The notes under the pieces were generated by a model. The model was given only the letters and a program-made list of their open reading frames with translations, was not told the origin of the DNA and ran no database searches. DNA of 39,593 bases from JBAXRT01 sp037131065 (GTDB taxonomy: Bacteria; Bacteroidota; Bacteroidia; Bacteroidales; FEN-979), in assembly GCA_037131065.1 (NCBI GenBank), contig JBAXRT010000006.1:1-39593 (forward strand), written 5' to 3'. Both the position numbers and the translations under genes were made by a program. Of the stretch, positions 7,348 through 15,938 are shown in pieces (position 1 is the first letter of the stretch; each line of letters begins with the position of its first letter).

Positions 7348-8694
7348 TTAGAATTGAATGGCTTTACCCTGATAGAAATCAAGGATCTTTGTCTTGAAAA
7401 TATAATCGTATTTCGCCTGAATCAGGTTTGACAAGGCCTGGGTATAGTTATTCTTTTGAATCAGGAAGTCTGTTGCACTCATGACCCCCACGGTAAATTT
7501 TTTCTCTGAATTCGTGTAAACCAATGAAACAGCGGCAATCTGTTCTTTCGATGCTTCATATTTTTTTGTTGCTCCCTTCAGATCTACAAATGTCTGCTCA
7601 ATGCTTTTGCGAAGCTGGGTTTGAGTTAATTGTTCATTCAGCTGGGCATTCATGGCCGAAATTTTTGCACGGTCAATCCGGCTCTTTATGGACCGGTTGG
7701 AATAAATGGGTATGGAGAGCCCCAGTGAAAATGATTGACCAAGGTTGTCCCAGACCTGCTGATAAAACGGGTAGTTCTCAGGGTTAACACTTGTGCCCTT
7801 TTTTCGGCTCGAGGCATAATTTGTACTTGTATTGGCGCTCAGGTTAAGACTTGGCCAACGTGCACCGTCAGAAATCTTAATTCCTAACCTGGCGCTGTTT
7901 GTCTGGATGGCAGCGCTGGCGATCTCAGGCCTTACCTGCAGTGCTTTCTGATAGATCTCCTCGTTGGTCTGAACCATAATACCATCCGGCTCGGTCATCT
8001 CGGGGACGACAACATCAAAGTCAGGAGTGATAGGAATATACATCAGCTGCATAAGGGTCACTTTGGCCATGTCGAGCTGGTTCTCTGCGTTGATAATGGA
8101 AAGGTTATCCGTGGCCAATTGTGATTTGATCTGGAGAAGATCGCTCTCGGGAGATTTCCCTGCATTGTACATCTTTTCGGTCCTGTCAACCTGAGCTGCC
8201 GTGGCACCCGCCTGGTTCTTCGCAGTTTCCAGGATCTCCCTGCAAAAAAGGACCTGAAGGTATCCGGTAGTAATGCTGAGGATCACATCATTTTTTGCCT
8301 TATCTATATCAAACTGCCCCGATTGAATATTCAGCATATTCTGCCGGATGGTGTTTGCATTCTGAAGTCCTGCAAAAATGCTCCAGTTGCCATTGATTCC
8401 GAACCTGGTCGAATGATAAGCCTGGGTAACATATTGATTGGTTGTCGGGTTGATCGTTGTTCCCAGGCTGAGACCTTCGTTGGCGCTTGCATTGAAACTC
8501 GGTATCCGGTTAGCCTTCACCTGCTCCAGGTTTATTTTGTTTGTTTCATTTGCCAGCTGAACCTGGTTAATGTTAATATTTCTCCTTAATGCTGTATCAA
8601 TACATTGCTGGAATGTCCAGGGGGCCTGTGCACCGGCAAATCCACTGAACATAAATATGGCAAGGAAGATCAAACCGCATTTTTTTAAATTCAT
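7348..8694 (-). CDS. TolC-family outer-membrane efflux protein
   Basis: The 448-residue outer-membrane channel subunit has a signal peptide, MNLKKCGLIFLAIFMFSGFAGA, cut before QAPWTFQQ. Two homologous OEP halves with long coiled-coil helices follow. Each begins in the usual way: TFQQCIDTALRRNININQVQ in the first, then EEIYQKALQVRPEIASAAIQ in the second. The ending KTKILDFYQGKAIQF is normal for the family. The start at 8694 lies one base after the response-regulator TGA (TGAGATG), so the pump genes follow directly on the two-component system that probably controls them. A trimer would form the exit duct for the MacAB-like pump. Confidence 0.93.
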   Translation of the reverse strand: MNLKKCGLIFLAIFMFSGFAGAQAPWTFQQCIDTALRRNININQVQLANETNKINLEQVKANRIPSFNASANEGLSLGTTINPTTNQYVTQAYHSTRFGINGNWSIFAGLQNANTIRQNMLNIQSGQFDIDKAKNDVILSITTGYLQVLFCREILETAKNQAGATAAQVDRTEKMYNAGKSPESDLLQIKSQLATDNLSIINAENQLDMAKVTLMQLMYIPITPDFDVVVPEMTEPDGIMVQTNEEIYQKALQVRPEIASAAIQTNSARLGIKISDGARWPSLNLSANTSTNYASSRKKGTSVNPENYPFYQQVWDNLGQSFSLGLSIPIYSNRSIKSRIDRAKISAMNAQLNEQLTQTQLRKSIEQTFVDLKGATKKYEASKEQIAAVSLVYTNSEKKFTVGVMSATDFLIQKNNYTQALSNLIQAKYDYIFKTKILDFYQGKAIQF

Positions 8695-8695
8695 C

Positions 8696-9424
8696 TCACT
8701 CCACAATTTTATCATGATTGATTATATTAAATAACTGTTCCCTGTAATGGTCACTGATCGGTATCTCTTTGCCCTTGATCCCGACCATGTTTTTCCGGAT
8801 GAAATCAATTTTGTTGAAGGATATGATAAAGCTTCTGTGAACCCTTATAAAATCTGGTGAAACAAGTTTTTCTTCCATCGATTTCATACTTGTCTGGGTT
8901 AGTATCGGGCTGCCACCGGAGTAAATTTTGACATAATCTCCGAGACCTTCAATGTATTCGATGTTTTTTACATCAATCTTTACCAGTTTGTATCCTGATC
9001 TGACAAACAGAAAATTCGCGGATGCCACGGGCTCCTTCTGGCTCCCCGATTGCAGGTACTTTTCTTTCAGCTCAAGATATTCAAGGGCCTTATTGACAGC
9101 CCGCAGGAACCGTTCAAACGTATAAGGTTTTAACAGGTAATCCATCACATCAAGATCATAGCTTTCGATTGCATAATTTGAAAAGGCAGTTGTAAAGATC
9201 ACAATCGGCTTTTCCTGCAGGCTTTTCAAAAGCTGTATCCCGTTAAGGTCAGGCATCTGGATATCAAGAAACAGTAGATCGATCTGCTGTTGCCGGAGGA
9301 TTTCAATGGCCTCAAAAGCCGACTGGCATTTTTTTACCATTTGGAGGTATGGGATTTTCCGGATATTGTCCTCGATCAGGTCAAGGGCGAGCATTTCATC
9401 GTCAACTGCAAGACAGCGGATCAT
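8696..9424 (-). CDS. LytTR-type response regulator
   Basis: The 242-residue DNA-binding regulator has an N-terminal receiver domain (about 1-120) with acidic pair D8-D9, phospho-acceptor D54 in LLFLDIQMPD, T79 and K99. A LytTR domain (about 137-235) follows with the family segments FLFVRSGYKLVKIDVKNIEY and FIRVHRSFIISFNKI. LytTR domains bind imperfect direct repeats; I could not identify such repeats convincingly here. The ATG overlaps the kinase TGA by four bases, so kinase and regulator are translationally coupled. Position at the head of the run makes the efflux genes its most likely target. Confidence 0.95.
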   Translation of the reverse strand: MIRCLAVDDEMLALDLIEDNIRKIPYLQMVKKCQSAFEAIEILRQQQIDLLFLDIQMPDLNGIQLLKSLQEKPIVIFTTAFSNYAIESYDLDVMDYLLKPYTFERFLRAVNKALEYLELKEKYLQSGSQKEPVASANFLFVRSGYKLVKIDVKNIEYIEGLGDYVKIYSGGSPILTQTSMKSMEEKLVSPDFIRVHRSFIISFNKIDFIRKNMVGIKGKEIPISDHYREQLFNIINHDKIVE

Positions 9425-10461
9425 AAGAAAAATTGGATGTTTAGTTCAACATGGTACTGCTCCCCGTCATCTGAGATGGTGAGCTTGTGCATTCCGGGAT
9501 AAAGCAATTCAAGACGCCTGACTACATTCTTTAGGCCGATCCCGGATTCCTGCAATATCATATCCTTTGCGGGTTTTACAATATTATTTTCAATCCGGAA
9601 CAGGAGGAAGTTCACTTCAGCTTTCAGGAAAATATTGATCTCTGAGTTTTCAAGATAACTGACACCATGCTTGAATGCGTTTTCAACAAAAGGGATCAGT
9701 AATAAGGGTTCTATCATGATCATATCAGTGCGCCCAATGGTCCGGAATTCGATCTTTACCTGGTCGGAAATCCTTAATCGCTGCAGCTCTATATAATTCT
9801 GGAGATATTCTATTTCCTTCTCAAGAGGAACCTTTTCGTTTTTCGAATCCTGAAGCATATAGCGCATGATCTGGGAAAGCTTTATGATCGCATTTTCCGT
9901 GTCATCCGATTTTTTCCTGGCCAGGGAACAGATGTTGTTCAGGATGTTAAAGAGAAAATGAGGGTTTATCTGCGATTTAAGGAAGGCCAGTTCAGAAAAA
10001 AGCTTTTCAGCCTCCATCTCCTTTTTCTGACGTTCAGTGATAAACCACTCGGTGGTGATTTTTATGCTTGAACTTACAGCAAATGCAACAAGGGCCGGCG
10101 TAAGAGGAATAAAGGTAAAACGGCCGAAAAAATGATGATGATGGGGCCTCCGGTTTATATATGTCTCCAGGAAATAGAAGTAGGACTCAGATAATATGAT
10201 TATGACTGCTAATCCCGCGATCAGGGAAAGAATATATAGAAAAACCCTTTTTTTGAAAAGCAGCTTGGGGATAAAGATAAAATAGTTGAGGTAGAAGTAC
10301 CCTGCAATCAGTAACAGAAGAAACCAGCCCATCTGAACAAACCTTATCTTTCCCTCTTCCGATTCAATAAAAACAAGGGGAAGAAGCATAAATGCCAGCC
10401 AGATGATGATATGGATTCCAATGGTAAAGGATTTTGACGAAATTCCGGATGGCCGTTGCAT
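9421..10461 (-). CDS. LytS-like sensor histidine kinase (His_kinase family)
   Basis: The 346-residue membrane kinase is the partner of the LytTR regulator. Four hydrophobic segments (within about 12-150) form a sensor with almost no large extracellular domain. A loop RRPHHHHFFGRF lies before the fourth segment. The cytoplasmic part has the phospho-acceptor box FLKSQINPHFLFNILNNICS and ends in a HATPase domain with FVENAFKHGVSYLENSEI and SGIGLKNVVRRLELLY. The ATG at 10461 is preferred over a TTG 21 bases upstream, because that TTG lies inside the TACTTTTG -7 element. The four-histidine loop could bind a metal ion, which would fit an efflux system, but this is inference. Confidence 0.92.
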   Translation of the reverse strand: MQRPSGISSKSFTIGIHIIIWLAFMLLPLVFIESEEGKIRFVQMGWFLLLLIAGYFYLNYFIFIPKLLFKKRVFLYILSLIAGLAVIIILSESYFYFLETYINRRPHHHHFFGRFTFIPLTPALVAFAVSSSIKITTEWFITERQKKEMEAEKLFSELAFLKSQINPHFLFNILNNICSLARKKSDDTENAIIKLSQIMRYMLQDSKNEKVPLEKEIEYLQNYIELQRLRISDQVKIEFRTIGRTDMIMIEPLLLIPFVENAFKHGVSYLENSEINIFLKAEVNFLLFRIENNIVKPAKDMILQESGIGLKNVVRRLELLYPGMHKLTISDDGEQYHVELNIQFFL

Positions 10462-10479
10462 TTGTTTATTCTTAAATGA

Positions 10480-10487
10480 CAAAAGTA
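10480..10487 (-). promoter_or_regulatory. Putative -7 element (TACTTTTG) of the kinase-efflux-photolyase run
   Basis: An exact TAnnTTTG match on the minus strand, 18 bases upstream of the kinase ATG at 10461. It is the only good promoter element I see for the eight-gene run. No -33 TTG is present at 17-23 bases. Confidence 0.45.
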
Positions 10488-10593
10488 TTTAAATCTTAAA
10501 ACCCCAGATGATAAAATAGACGAGGATCGTTTTTTTGCCGGCAGATGCGTTTTTTTTAACCGGTTTTGAAAGTAAGTCTGCAGGATTAATTGC

Positions 10594-10601
10594 TATATTT
10601 G
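10594..10601 (+). promoter_or_regulatory. Putative -7 element (TATATTTG) of rpoN
   Basis: An exact TAnnTTTG match ends only six bases before the rpoN ATG at 10608. If it is used, transcription would start at or next to the start codon, giving a leaderless or nearly leaderless mRNA. A TTTTG upstream (10564-10568) is 25 bases away, slightly beyond the usual spacing. Confidence 0.4.
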
Positions 10602-10607
10602 TTTGCT

Positions 10608-12104
10608 ATGTTGCATCAGAAACTTCAACAACGGTTAATTCAGAAACTCTCTCCGCAACAGGTCCTTGTAATGCGCCTGCTGCAGGAACCCATCCTGTCG
10701 CTTGAACAAAGGATAAAGCAGGAAATAGAGGAGAACCCCGCACTGGAAGAGACCGGTCAGGAGGAACTCGAACAGGAGACCCTGGGCGATGAGTCCACCC
10801 TTGACTCCATCGATTCCGACGAAGATGAATTTCAGGAAGACCAGGAGAAGGCGGAGTCAACTGAAGATGAATTTACTTTTGAAGACTATGTTGATGAAGA
10901 TGAGATCCCCGGCTATAAACTGACAACTGAAAACCGGCGACCTGACGAAGAGAATTACGAATACCCCATAGTTTCGGGGGTCAGCTTCCAGGATTTTCTT
11001 CTCTCTCAGATCGGAATGCATAAATTCTCTGATAAGCAGTATATCATTGCGGTTACTATCATTGGCAATCTTGACGATGCCGGGTATCTCCGCCGTGAAA
11101 TCCCTGCCCTGGCAGATGACCTTGCTTTTAACCAGAACATTGATGCCTCTCCGGATGAGATCCTTGATGTCCTGAAAACGATCCAGTTGTTCGATCCTCC
11201 CGGGATTGCAGCCCGGAGCCTTCAGGAATGCCTGCTTCTGCAACTTCAGCACAAGACCGACAGGACATATGCAACCGAACTCGCCGAGATCATTATCAAT
11301 TTCTACTTTGACGAATTCAGCAAAAAACATTATGATAAGATCCTTCTGAAGGGGACCATCTCGGAGGAAGAACTAAAGGATGCCATTGAGGAGATCCAGA
11401 AACTGAATCCCAAGCCAGGGACTGCCATCGCAGAAGTATCCCGCGACACCCAGTACGTTGTTCCTGATTTCATGATTTCCAGCAGCGACGGAGCCCTTGA
11501 ACTAACCCTGAACTCAAGGAACACGCCCGAACTGAATCTGAACCGCGATTATATCAGTATGCTTAAGGAATACAGCAGCGGGAACAGAAAAGCTTCTGTT
11601 TCCGAAAAAGCAGCACTTACTTTCATTAAGCAAAAACTGGATGCAGCAAAAGGATTCATCGACGGCATCAAGCAGCGGCAGGAAACACTGTATACCACCA
11701 TGAATGCGATCATGGATTATCAGAAGGAATACTTCCTTTCAGGAGATGAGACCAAGCTGCGGCCAATGATCCTGAAAGACATTGCCAACATTGTCGGGAT
11801 GGACATTTCAACCATCTCCCGCGTGGCAAACAGCAAATATGTTCAAACATCTTTCGGCACCTTCCTTCTTAAAAGCTTCTTCTCTGAATCAATGCAGAAT
11901 ACCAAGGGAGAAGAGATCTCAACCCGGGAAATAAAAAAGATCCTCTCCGATACGATAATTGCTGAGGATAAAAACAACCCTCTGACTGATGATGAATTGA
12001 TGGATCTGCTTAAGGAAAAAGGATACAACATTGCCCGCCGGACCATTGCAAAATATCGCAAACAGCTTCACATTCCCGTTGCACGCCTTCGAAAAGAACT
12101 TTGA
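10608..12104 (+). CDS. rpoN: RNA polymerase sigma-54 factor
   Basis: The 498-residue sigma-54 directs core polymerase to -24/-12 promoters and needs an AAA+ activator, which is not in this window. Region I is the Gln/Leu-rich N-terminus (LQQRLIQKLSPQQVLVMRLL, then LEQRIKQEIEENPALEE). An acidic region II (about 50-105) is rich in Glu and Asp. The core-binding domain (about 120-310) contains FDPPGIAARSLQECLLLQLQ, and the DNA-binding part ends with RpoN box ARRTIAKYR near the C-terminus. The ATG at 10608 replaces an upstream TTG that lies before the -7 element. It is divergent from the LytS-like kinase, and a membrane-protein gene follows 16 bases later. Confidence 0.97.
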   Translation: MLHQKLQQRLIQKLSPQQVLVMRLLQEPILSLEQRIKQEIEENPALEETGQEELEQETLGDESTLDSIDSDEDEFQEDQEKAESTEDEFTFEDYVDEDEIPGYKLTTENRRPDEENYEYPIVSGVSFQDFLLSQIGMHKFSDKQYIIAVTIIGNLDDAGYLRREIPALADDLAFNQNIDASPDEILDVLKTIQLFDPPGIAARSLQECLLLQLQHKTDRTYATELAEIIINFYFDEFSKKHYDKILLKGTISEEELKDAIEEIQKLNPKPGTAIAEVSRDTQYVVPDFMISSSDGALELTLNSRNTPELNLNRDYISMLKEYSSGNRKASVSEKAALTFIKQKLDAAKGFIDGIKQRQETLYTTMNAIMDYQKEYFLSGDETKLRPMILKDIANIVGMDISTISRVANSKYVQTSFGTFLLKSFFSESMQNTKGEEISTREIKKILSDTIIAEDKNNPLTDDELMDLLKEKGYNIARRTIAKYRKQLHIPVARLRKEL

Positions 12105-12120
12105 AAGTCTTCCTTCAACG

Positions 12121-12729
12121 ATGACCGAAAAAATCGCTACTGCTCTTTCCTTTATTTTCCATCCGCTTTTTTTTCCGCTCTATACCCTGATTATTTTACT
12201 GGTAAGGGTAAACCTTTACACACAAGTGCCTTTTGAATATAACCTTTTACTTTCGGGGATTGTTCTGCTTACAACTCTCCTCTTTCCGGTGTTAATAATT
12301 TTCATTCTTTATAAAAAAAAGATCATTTCATCCTTTTTTTTATCCGTGAGAGAAGAAAGGATCTATCCGATCCTGTGTGTGGCGGCTTTTTATTATCTCA
12401 CCTACTATCTTCTGAAAGGAGTACTGATATCGGGGTTCTTTGGATATTATATGCTGGGCGCGACTTTGCTTGCCATCTTTGCCTTACTGATCACCTTTTT
12501 TCATAAGGTTAGTCTCCACATGATCAGTATCGGGGCCTTCAATGGTCTCTTTTTTGGATTGATGCTCGGGTTTGGCACCGACTTTCTGCTCCTCATCCTC
12601 CTCGGGCTCCTGCTCTCTGGATTGCTCGGCTTTGCAAGACTGAAAACAAATGCACACAAACCGGCAGAGATCTATTCCGGATTTTTACTTGGATTTACAA
12701 CAATGTCATTACTGATTGCTTTGCTCTGA
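12121..12729 (+). CDS. Multi-pass membrane protein, PAP2-like candidate
   Basis: The 202-residue integral membrane protein is not one I recognise firmly. It shows about six hydrophobic segments (for example FIFHPLFFPLYTLIILLV, LLLSGIVLLTTLLFPVLIIF, LLLILLGLLLSGLLGFARL). The end AHKPAEIYSGFLLGFTTMSL has a conserved-looking His-x6-Tyr-Ser-Gly motif reminiscent of the last helix of PAP2-type phosphatases, but the other PAP2 motifs are not evident, so an enzymatic role is uncertain. The ATG at 12121 is 16 bases after rpoN, suggesting one transcript. Its TGA directly abuts the stop of the convergent barrel-protein gene. Confidence 0.75.
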   Translation: MTEKIATALSFIFHPLFFPLYTLIILLVRVNLYTQVPFEYNLLLSGIVLLTTLLFPVLIIFILYKKKIISSFFLSVREERIYPILCVAAFYYLTYYLLKGVLISGFFGYYMLGATLLAIFALLITFFHKVSLHMISIGAFNGLFFGLMLGFGTDFLLLILLGLLLSGLLGFARLKTNAHKPAEIYSGFLLGFTTMSLLIALL

Positions 12730-13425
12730 TCAGAACGGCATCAGGACAAATCCAACAGAAATCGGTACGCTTTCAGGTCCTTTATCCTTACTGAAAATCC
12801 TTGACAGAGAATAATACGCCGTAAGATGAAACCATTTGTATCCAATGCGGAATGTTGGACCATAACTGAATTTTTCAAGGTATTTAACATCGCGGAAATT
12901 TACCCTGAGTTTGTCATTTGTGTGTAAAAGATAATCGTCGCCAACCCATTTGGTATGCGCCGGGAACATATATGCCAATTTAAACCCAATACTTACAGCG
13001 AGTTTATATTTGGTCTTGAACCTGAATTCAATGGGGAGTTCTATATATGGAAAAACAATTTTACTGCGCTGGTAACTGATGGAGTCCGGAATCGGCACCA
13101 ATTGAATAGAGTCATTTTTATTACTTACCTGAAAATTGCCGTAGAGGTTCTGAACCCGTAATCCCAATCCGACAGAAAAGCCGAAATTGCTTTTTCCGAA
13201 TGGAATATTATAGGTGGCAAATATATTCACTCCCTGGTTTATAGCCCTGGTCTTGACACCGGATGGAACATTCAGCCAGATATCTGTGAACATACCTGCG
13301 GCAATGCTGATCCGTTTTTTATTTGCTTCATTCAATACCTGTGCTTGTGACTTGATGCTACTAAACATAAACAGGCCAAGCAGGAAGAAGACTGCAAGTG
13401 CAAAAATTGGGGTTCTGTATCTCAT
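12730..13425 (-). CDS. Outer-membrane beta-barrel protein (PorT-like fold)
   Basis: The 231-residue predicted barrel protein has a signal peptide (about 1-29, ending KSQAQ). Amphipathic strands follow with alternating Gly and aromatic residues, such as SNFGFSVGLGLRVQNLYG, VFPYIELPIEFRFKTKYKLA and YGPTFRIGYKWFHLTAYYSL. It ends SVGFVLMPF, with a C-terminal Phe as usual for BAM substrates. Length and pattern match the small PorT/OMP_b-brl group of Bacteroidota; a specific T9SS role is not shown. A TACTTTTG element lies 19 bases upstream of the ATG. Its stop touches that of the convergent membrane-protein gene. Confidence 0.8.
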   Translation of the reverse strand: MRYRTPIFALAVFFLLGLFMFSSIKSQAQVLNEANKKRISIAAGMFTDIWLNVPSGVKTRAINQGVNIFATYNIPFGKSNFGFSVGLGLRVQNLYGNFQVSNKNDSIQLVPIPDSISYQRSKIVFPYIELPIEFRFKTKYKLAVSIGFKLAYMFPAHTKWVGDDYLLHTNDKLRVNFRDVKYLEKFSYGPTFRIGYKWFHLTAYYSLSRIFSKDKGPESVPISVGFVLMPF

Positions 13426-13444
13426 AAAAATTCCGTTATTCTTA

Positions 13445-13452
13445 CAAAAGTA
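13445..13452 (-). promoter_or_regulatory. Putative -7 element (TACTTTTG)
   Basis: An exact TAnnTTTG match on the minus strand, 19 bases upstream of the barrel-protein ATG at 13425. It suggests that gene has its own promoter, apart from the nucleotidyltransferase gene behind it. No -33 TTG at the usual spacing. Confidence 0.45.
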
Positions 13453-13476
13453 ACGTTTTTTCTGCCGGGGGATTAT

Positions 13477-14382
13477 CTATCCCCACAATTTTTCCGGGTA
13501 AACACCCTTTTCGATCAATTTCCGTATCCCTTTAACCACAATTTCCCGGTCCTCTTTATAGGTCATTCCGAACCACCGCTCCTGACAGTCAATAACTTTT
13601 ACATTCCCTTTACCTGATTTTATCAATTCATTTACAACCGTCGGAATATAAAACTCAGCCTTTGGATTTTCCAGGTTATTCTTAAGAAAAGCCTCAAACC
13701 CAATCCTCAGGTATTCAAAAAACGAGGGGGTGAATCCCCAGAAGTTCATTGAAACAATTGAATTCTCATCAACGGCAACGAACTTGTCATCTTCCTTATA
13801 GGCAATACCTGTCTTGAGTCGTTCAATATGGGTCCTTTCAACAACATCGACCAGGTTTGACTCATTGTCAGTCTGGCAAATGCCGCGGGAGACAAAACCA
13901 AAGTCAGAGACGGTGTTTTTAATCCTGTATCCGACCATGCAATATTTGTTCATTTCCGTCTCTTTCCAGTTAAAATAATAATCTGCCAGGGCCTTGTAAG
14001 CCTTCCGGCCATAAAAATCATCAGAATTTATTACGGCAAAGGGCCCATGAACCTTTTCTGCCGCCATGAGGAGCGCATGGCCGGTTCCCCAAGGTTTCTG
14101 CCGTGTATCCGGAACCATCATGCCATCGGGTACCATCCAGAGCTCCTGGAATACATAGTCAACCGTTACCTGGTCCTGTAGTTTTTCAACAAATATCTCT
14201 TTGAAATCCTGCTCGATGCTTTCCTTTATTATGAAAATTACTTTTTCAAAACCAGCCTGAACGGCATCATAGATTGAATAATCCACAATGGTTTCTCCGA
14301 AAGGACCGATTTTATCCAGTTGTTTGATTCCGCCATATCTGCTGCCGATCCCGGCTGCAAGCACTACCAATGCAGGTTTCAT
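13477..14382 (-). CDS. Sugar-1-phosphate nucleotidyltransferase family protein
   Basis: The 301-residue NTP_transferase-fold enzyme likely couples a sugar phosphate to a nucleotide. The nucleotide-binding start is VVLAAGIGSRYGGIKQLDKI, with the Gly-rich loop and a Lys after it; base-recognition-like PWGTGHALLMAAEKV and metal-site AVINSDDFYG follow. Later parts (for example FWGFTPSFFEYLRIGFEAFL and AEFYIPTVVNELI) match a group of Bacteroidota nucleotidyltransferases of unassigned substrate rather than RfbA or GalU. It lies 22 bases after the FHS sugar permease gene, so the sugar imported may be the one activated. Substrate unknown. Confidence 0.87.
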   Translation of the reverse strand: MKPALVVLAAGIGSRYGGIKQLDKIGPFGETIVDYSIYDAVQAGFEKVIFIIKESIEQDFKEIFVEKLQDQVTVDYVFQELWMVPDGMMVPDTRQKPWGTGHALLMAAEKVHGPFAVINSDDFYGRKAYKALADYYFNWKETEMNKYCMVGYRIKNTVSDFGFVSRGICQTDNESNLVDVVERTHIERLKTGIAYKEDDKFVAVDENSIVSMNFWGFTPSFFEYLRIGFEAFLKNNLENPKAEFYIPTVVNELIKSGKGNVKVIDCQERWFGMTYKEDREIVVKGIRKLIEKGVYPEKLWG

Positions 14383-14404
14383 GTTTCAGGGGTTTTTAGG
14401 TTGA

Positions 14405-15748
14405 TCACCAAGAACGGATTTTATGTCCGCGGTACGCAAAATAGATAATGAATAAATAGCATGGAATCGCGATCCAATATGCCTGCTGCATGTTCCATGT
14501 ATCGGCAAGATATCCCCACACCAGGGGCAATATAGCCCCTCCCGCAATACCCATGATCAGCAACGCCGAACCGGTTTTAATAAACTTACCGAGGTCATGA
14601 ATTGCCAGCGGCCAAACGGCAGGCCACACCAGGGCATTGGCCAGCCCCAGCATGCCGACAAACAGAATGGTAAAGGGAAGAATTAATTCAACCCTGCTCA
14701 GGGTCATTAAATCAATAAACGGAAAAGTGAAATGAGCATCTACGGGTATAAGGGTAATCAGAAATGTAAAAAAAACACCCATAATGCCACACCAGGCAAG
14801 TGCCGTCTTCTGAGAAATGAACCTGGGAATGAGAATAACACCTAACAGATAACCTGCTACCATCGCTATCAGGACAAGCGAAGTATAGTTTTTCGCCGAT
14901 TCCATGGGAACCCCGATCGAGAGGCCATAACGGATAATCGTATCCCCGGCGATGACCTCAACCCCAACGTAGAAAAAGAGGGTCAGGACCCCAAGAATGA
15001 GTTGCGGAAACTGGAAGATAGAGGTCTTGGATGAAATCTTTTCAGGAGTCGTCTCCTCCTCCTGCTCGGTCTCAATTTCAGGTAACGGAGCAAATCTGAT
15101 AAAAATGCCAAGGATAAATAAAACGGCTGTCATGACAGAATAGGGACCGATAACTCGCATTGCAAGCCCGTCAAGCGCTGCCATTCGTTCCTGCTGGCCC
15201 AGGTTTTCCAGGCTCCTGATAAAGGAATCCCCGTCGTGGAGGATAAAATATGCCAAGATGAGGGGGGCAATGGCTCCTGCAAGCTTGTTGCAGATCCCCA
15301 TAATACTGATCCGGCGTGCCGCACTTTCGCGAGGGCCGATGATTGTAATATAGGGATTGGAGGCCGTCTGCAGAATTGCCAGCCCAGTTCCGAGAACGAA
15401 AAGCCCCAGGAGAAAAACAGGATAGGCCCGGATAAGGGCTGCCGGGATAAACAGGAATGTACCCAATGCCATAACCCACAGGCCTGCCATCATGCCATTT
15501 TTAAATCCCGTCTTTTTTAAAACCCATGATGAGGGTAATGCCATAACGGTATAAGAAATATAAAAAGCAAAGGCCACAAACAGTGATTGGAAATTCGACA
15601 GTTCACAGGCAATCCTGAGATAAGGAATCAGTATTCCATTTAACCAGGTTACGAACCCGAAAATAAAAAAAAATGCCCCGATGATACTGATCGACAGATA
15701 GTAATTTCCTTTGGCAGGATTTGAGGCAACTTTGTCAGTAATACTCAT
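14405..15748 (-). CDS. FHS-family sugar permease (FucP/GluP-like MFS transporter)
   Basis: The 447-residue proton-coupled sugar transporter of the inner membrane has twelve hydrophobic segments. It begins YLSISIIGAFFFIFGFVTWL and has the family signature NGILIPYLRIACELSNFQS, as in fucose and glucose/galactose permeases. GLAILQTASNPYITIIGP is another conserved FHS stretch. A charged cytoplasmic loop (EIETEQEEETTPEKISSK) splits the two six-helix halves. It is the first gene of a pair with the nucleotidyltransferase. Substrate cannot be fixed from sequence; a hexose, fucose or amino sugar is likely. Confidence 0.92.
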   Translation of the reverse strand: MSITDKVASNPAKGNYYLSISIIGAFFFIFGFVTWLNGILIPYLRIACELSNFQSLFVAFAFYISYTVMALPSSWVLKKTGFKNGMMAGLWVMALGTFLFIPAALIRAYPVFLLGLFVLGTGLAILQTASNPYITIIGPRESAARRISIMGICNKLAGAIAPLILAYFILHDGDSFIRSLENLGQQERMAALDGLAMRVIGPYSVMTAVLFILGIFIRFAPLPEIETEQEEETTPEKISSKTSIFQFPQLILGVLTLFFYVGVEVIAGDTIIRYGLSIGVPMESAKNYTSLVLIAMVAGYLLGVILIPRFISQKTALAWCGIMGVFFTFLITLIPVDAHFTFPFIDLMTLSRVELILPFTILFVGMLGLANALVWPAVWPLAIHDLGKFIKTGSALLIMGIAGGAILPLVWGYLADTWNMQQAYWIAIPCYLFIIYFAYRGHKIRSW

Positions 15749-15773
15749 TCAGTTTGTCCGGTTTTATTCGTCG

Positions 15774-15781
15774 CAAAAATA
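15774..15781 (-). promoter_or_regulatory. Putative -7 element (TATTTTTG)
   Basis: An exact TAnnTTTG match on the minus strand, 25 bases upstream of the FHS permease ATG at 15748. The nearest TTG upstream is 26 bases away, so the -33 half is imperfect. Confidence 0.4.
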
Positions 15782-15824
15782 AAGGAATTTTGTAATTTTT
15801 TATTTATCAATTCATTATTTATAA

Positions 15825-15832
15825 TACATTTG
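15825..15832 (+). promoter_or_regulatory. Putative -7 element (TACATTTG)
   Basis: An exact TAnnTTTG match on the plus strand, 106 bases upstream of the first hybrid-kinase ATG at 15939. It would give a leader of about 100 bases. No -33 TTG at the usual spacing. Confidence 0.35.
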
Positions 15833-15938
15833 TATCAACCACGTCAGGCTAAAATAATTCACATTTTCAACCTGATGACAGCATAGCACTTCAAACCATC
15901 CTTAACCTATAGCAAAAAACATTCTTATTGCATAATCC

